From: Candidatus Heimdallarchaeota archaeon
GTDB taxonomy: Archaea; Asgardarchaeota; Heimdallarchaeia; Heimdallarchaeales; Kariarchaeaceae
DNA length: 5,760 nucleotides
Assembly (NCBI GenBank): GCA_029882335.1
Contig: JAOUKW010000269.1
Span: 1-5,760, forward strand
Reading direction: 5' to 3'
A model generated the notes under the pieces. It searched no databases. It saw nothing but the letters and a program-made list of their open reading frames with translations, and was not told where the DNA came from. Below are positions 5,715 to 5,760 of the stretch, in pieces. Numbering within the stretch: position 1 is the stretch's first letter; the number at the start of each line of letters is the position of its first letter. The translations under genes and the position numbers were made by a program.

Positions 5715-5760
5715 CATTGTGTAATTAATTGATTGAAAAGAGAAATTTATATTTTACAAC

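Overview
The window is archaeal. Five genes on the minus strand make up most of an information-processing cluster (RNA polymerase subunit Rpo3/D, ribosomal proteins eL18, uL13 and uS9, then an RtcA-family protein). A divergent small gene encodes what looks like ribosomal protein eL38. The DNA is AT-rich and Shine-Dalgarno sites are scarce. Archaeal TATA-like boxes sit about 20-50 bases before the start codons. eL38 is a eukaryote-type ribosomal protein found, to my knowledge, in only some archaea (Thermoproteota/TACK and Asgard lineages). Together with the respiratory-type Fe-S protein at the left edge, this makes an Asgard or related TACK archaeon my best guess, but the lineage is inference.

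Left to right: positions 1-1674 (minus) hold the first 558 codons of a membrane-anchored Fe-S oxidoreductase with a NarI-like cytochrome b domain, two [4Fe-4S] motifs and the first CCG (cysteine-rich) domain. It resembles ETF:menaquinone oxidoreductases (EMO) and runs off the left edge. A short gap (1675-1760) carries its probable promoter. Then, all on the minus strand and read right to left, come rpo3 (4137-5021), a 92-base gap with a probable internal promoter, eL18 (3676-4044), uL13 (3215-3679), uS9 (2796-3215) and rtcA (1761-2792). The last four are overlapping or 3 bases apart and are almost certainly one transcript. Many archaea have rpo10/rpo6 after uS9; here an RtcA-family gene takes that place.

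Positions 5022-5192 form a divergent promoter region between rpo3 and eL38, with two perfect dyads: arms of 8 bp around a 7-base spacer, and an uninterrupted 12-bp palindrome. eL38 (5193-5402, plus) converges on a small two-helix membrane protein of unknown function (5416-5667, minus). The last 93 bases hold only promoter-like AT-rich sequence.

The most interesting points are the RtcA homologue, which lacks the Gly-Glu of the GEGGG motif but keeps the probable catalytic histidine; its place in a ribosomal operon; the small eL38 gene; and the EMO-like protein, which points to electron transfer from acyl-CoA dehydrogenase/ETF to a membrane quinone. I saw no mobile element, CRISPR array, tRNA or rRNA.
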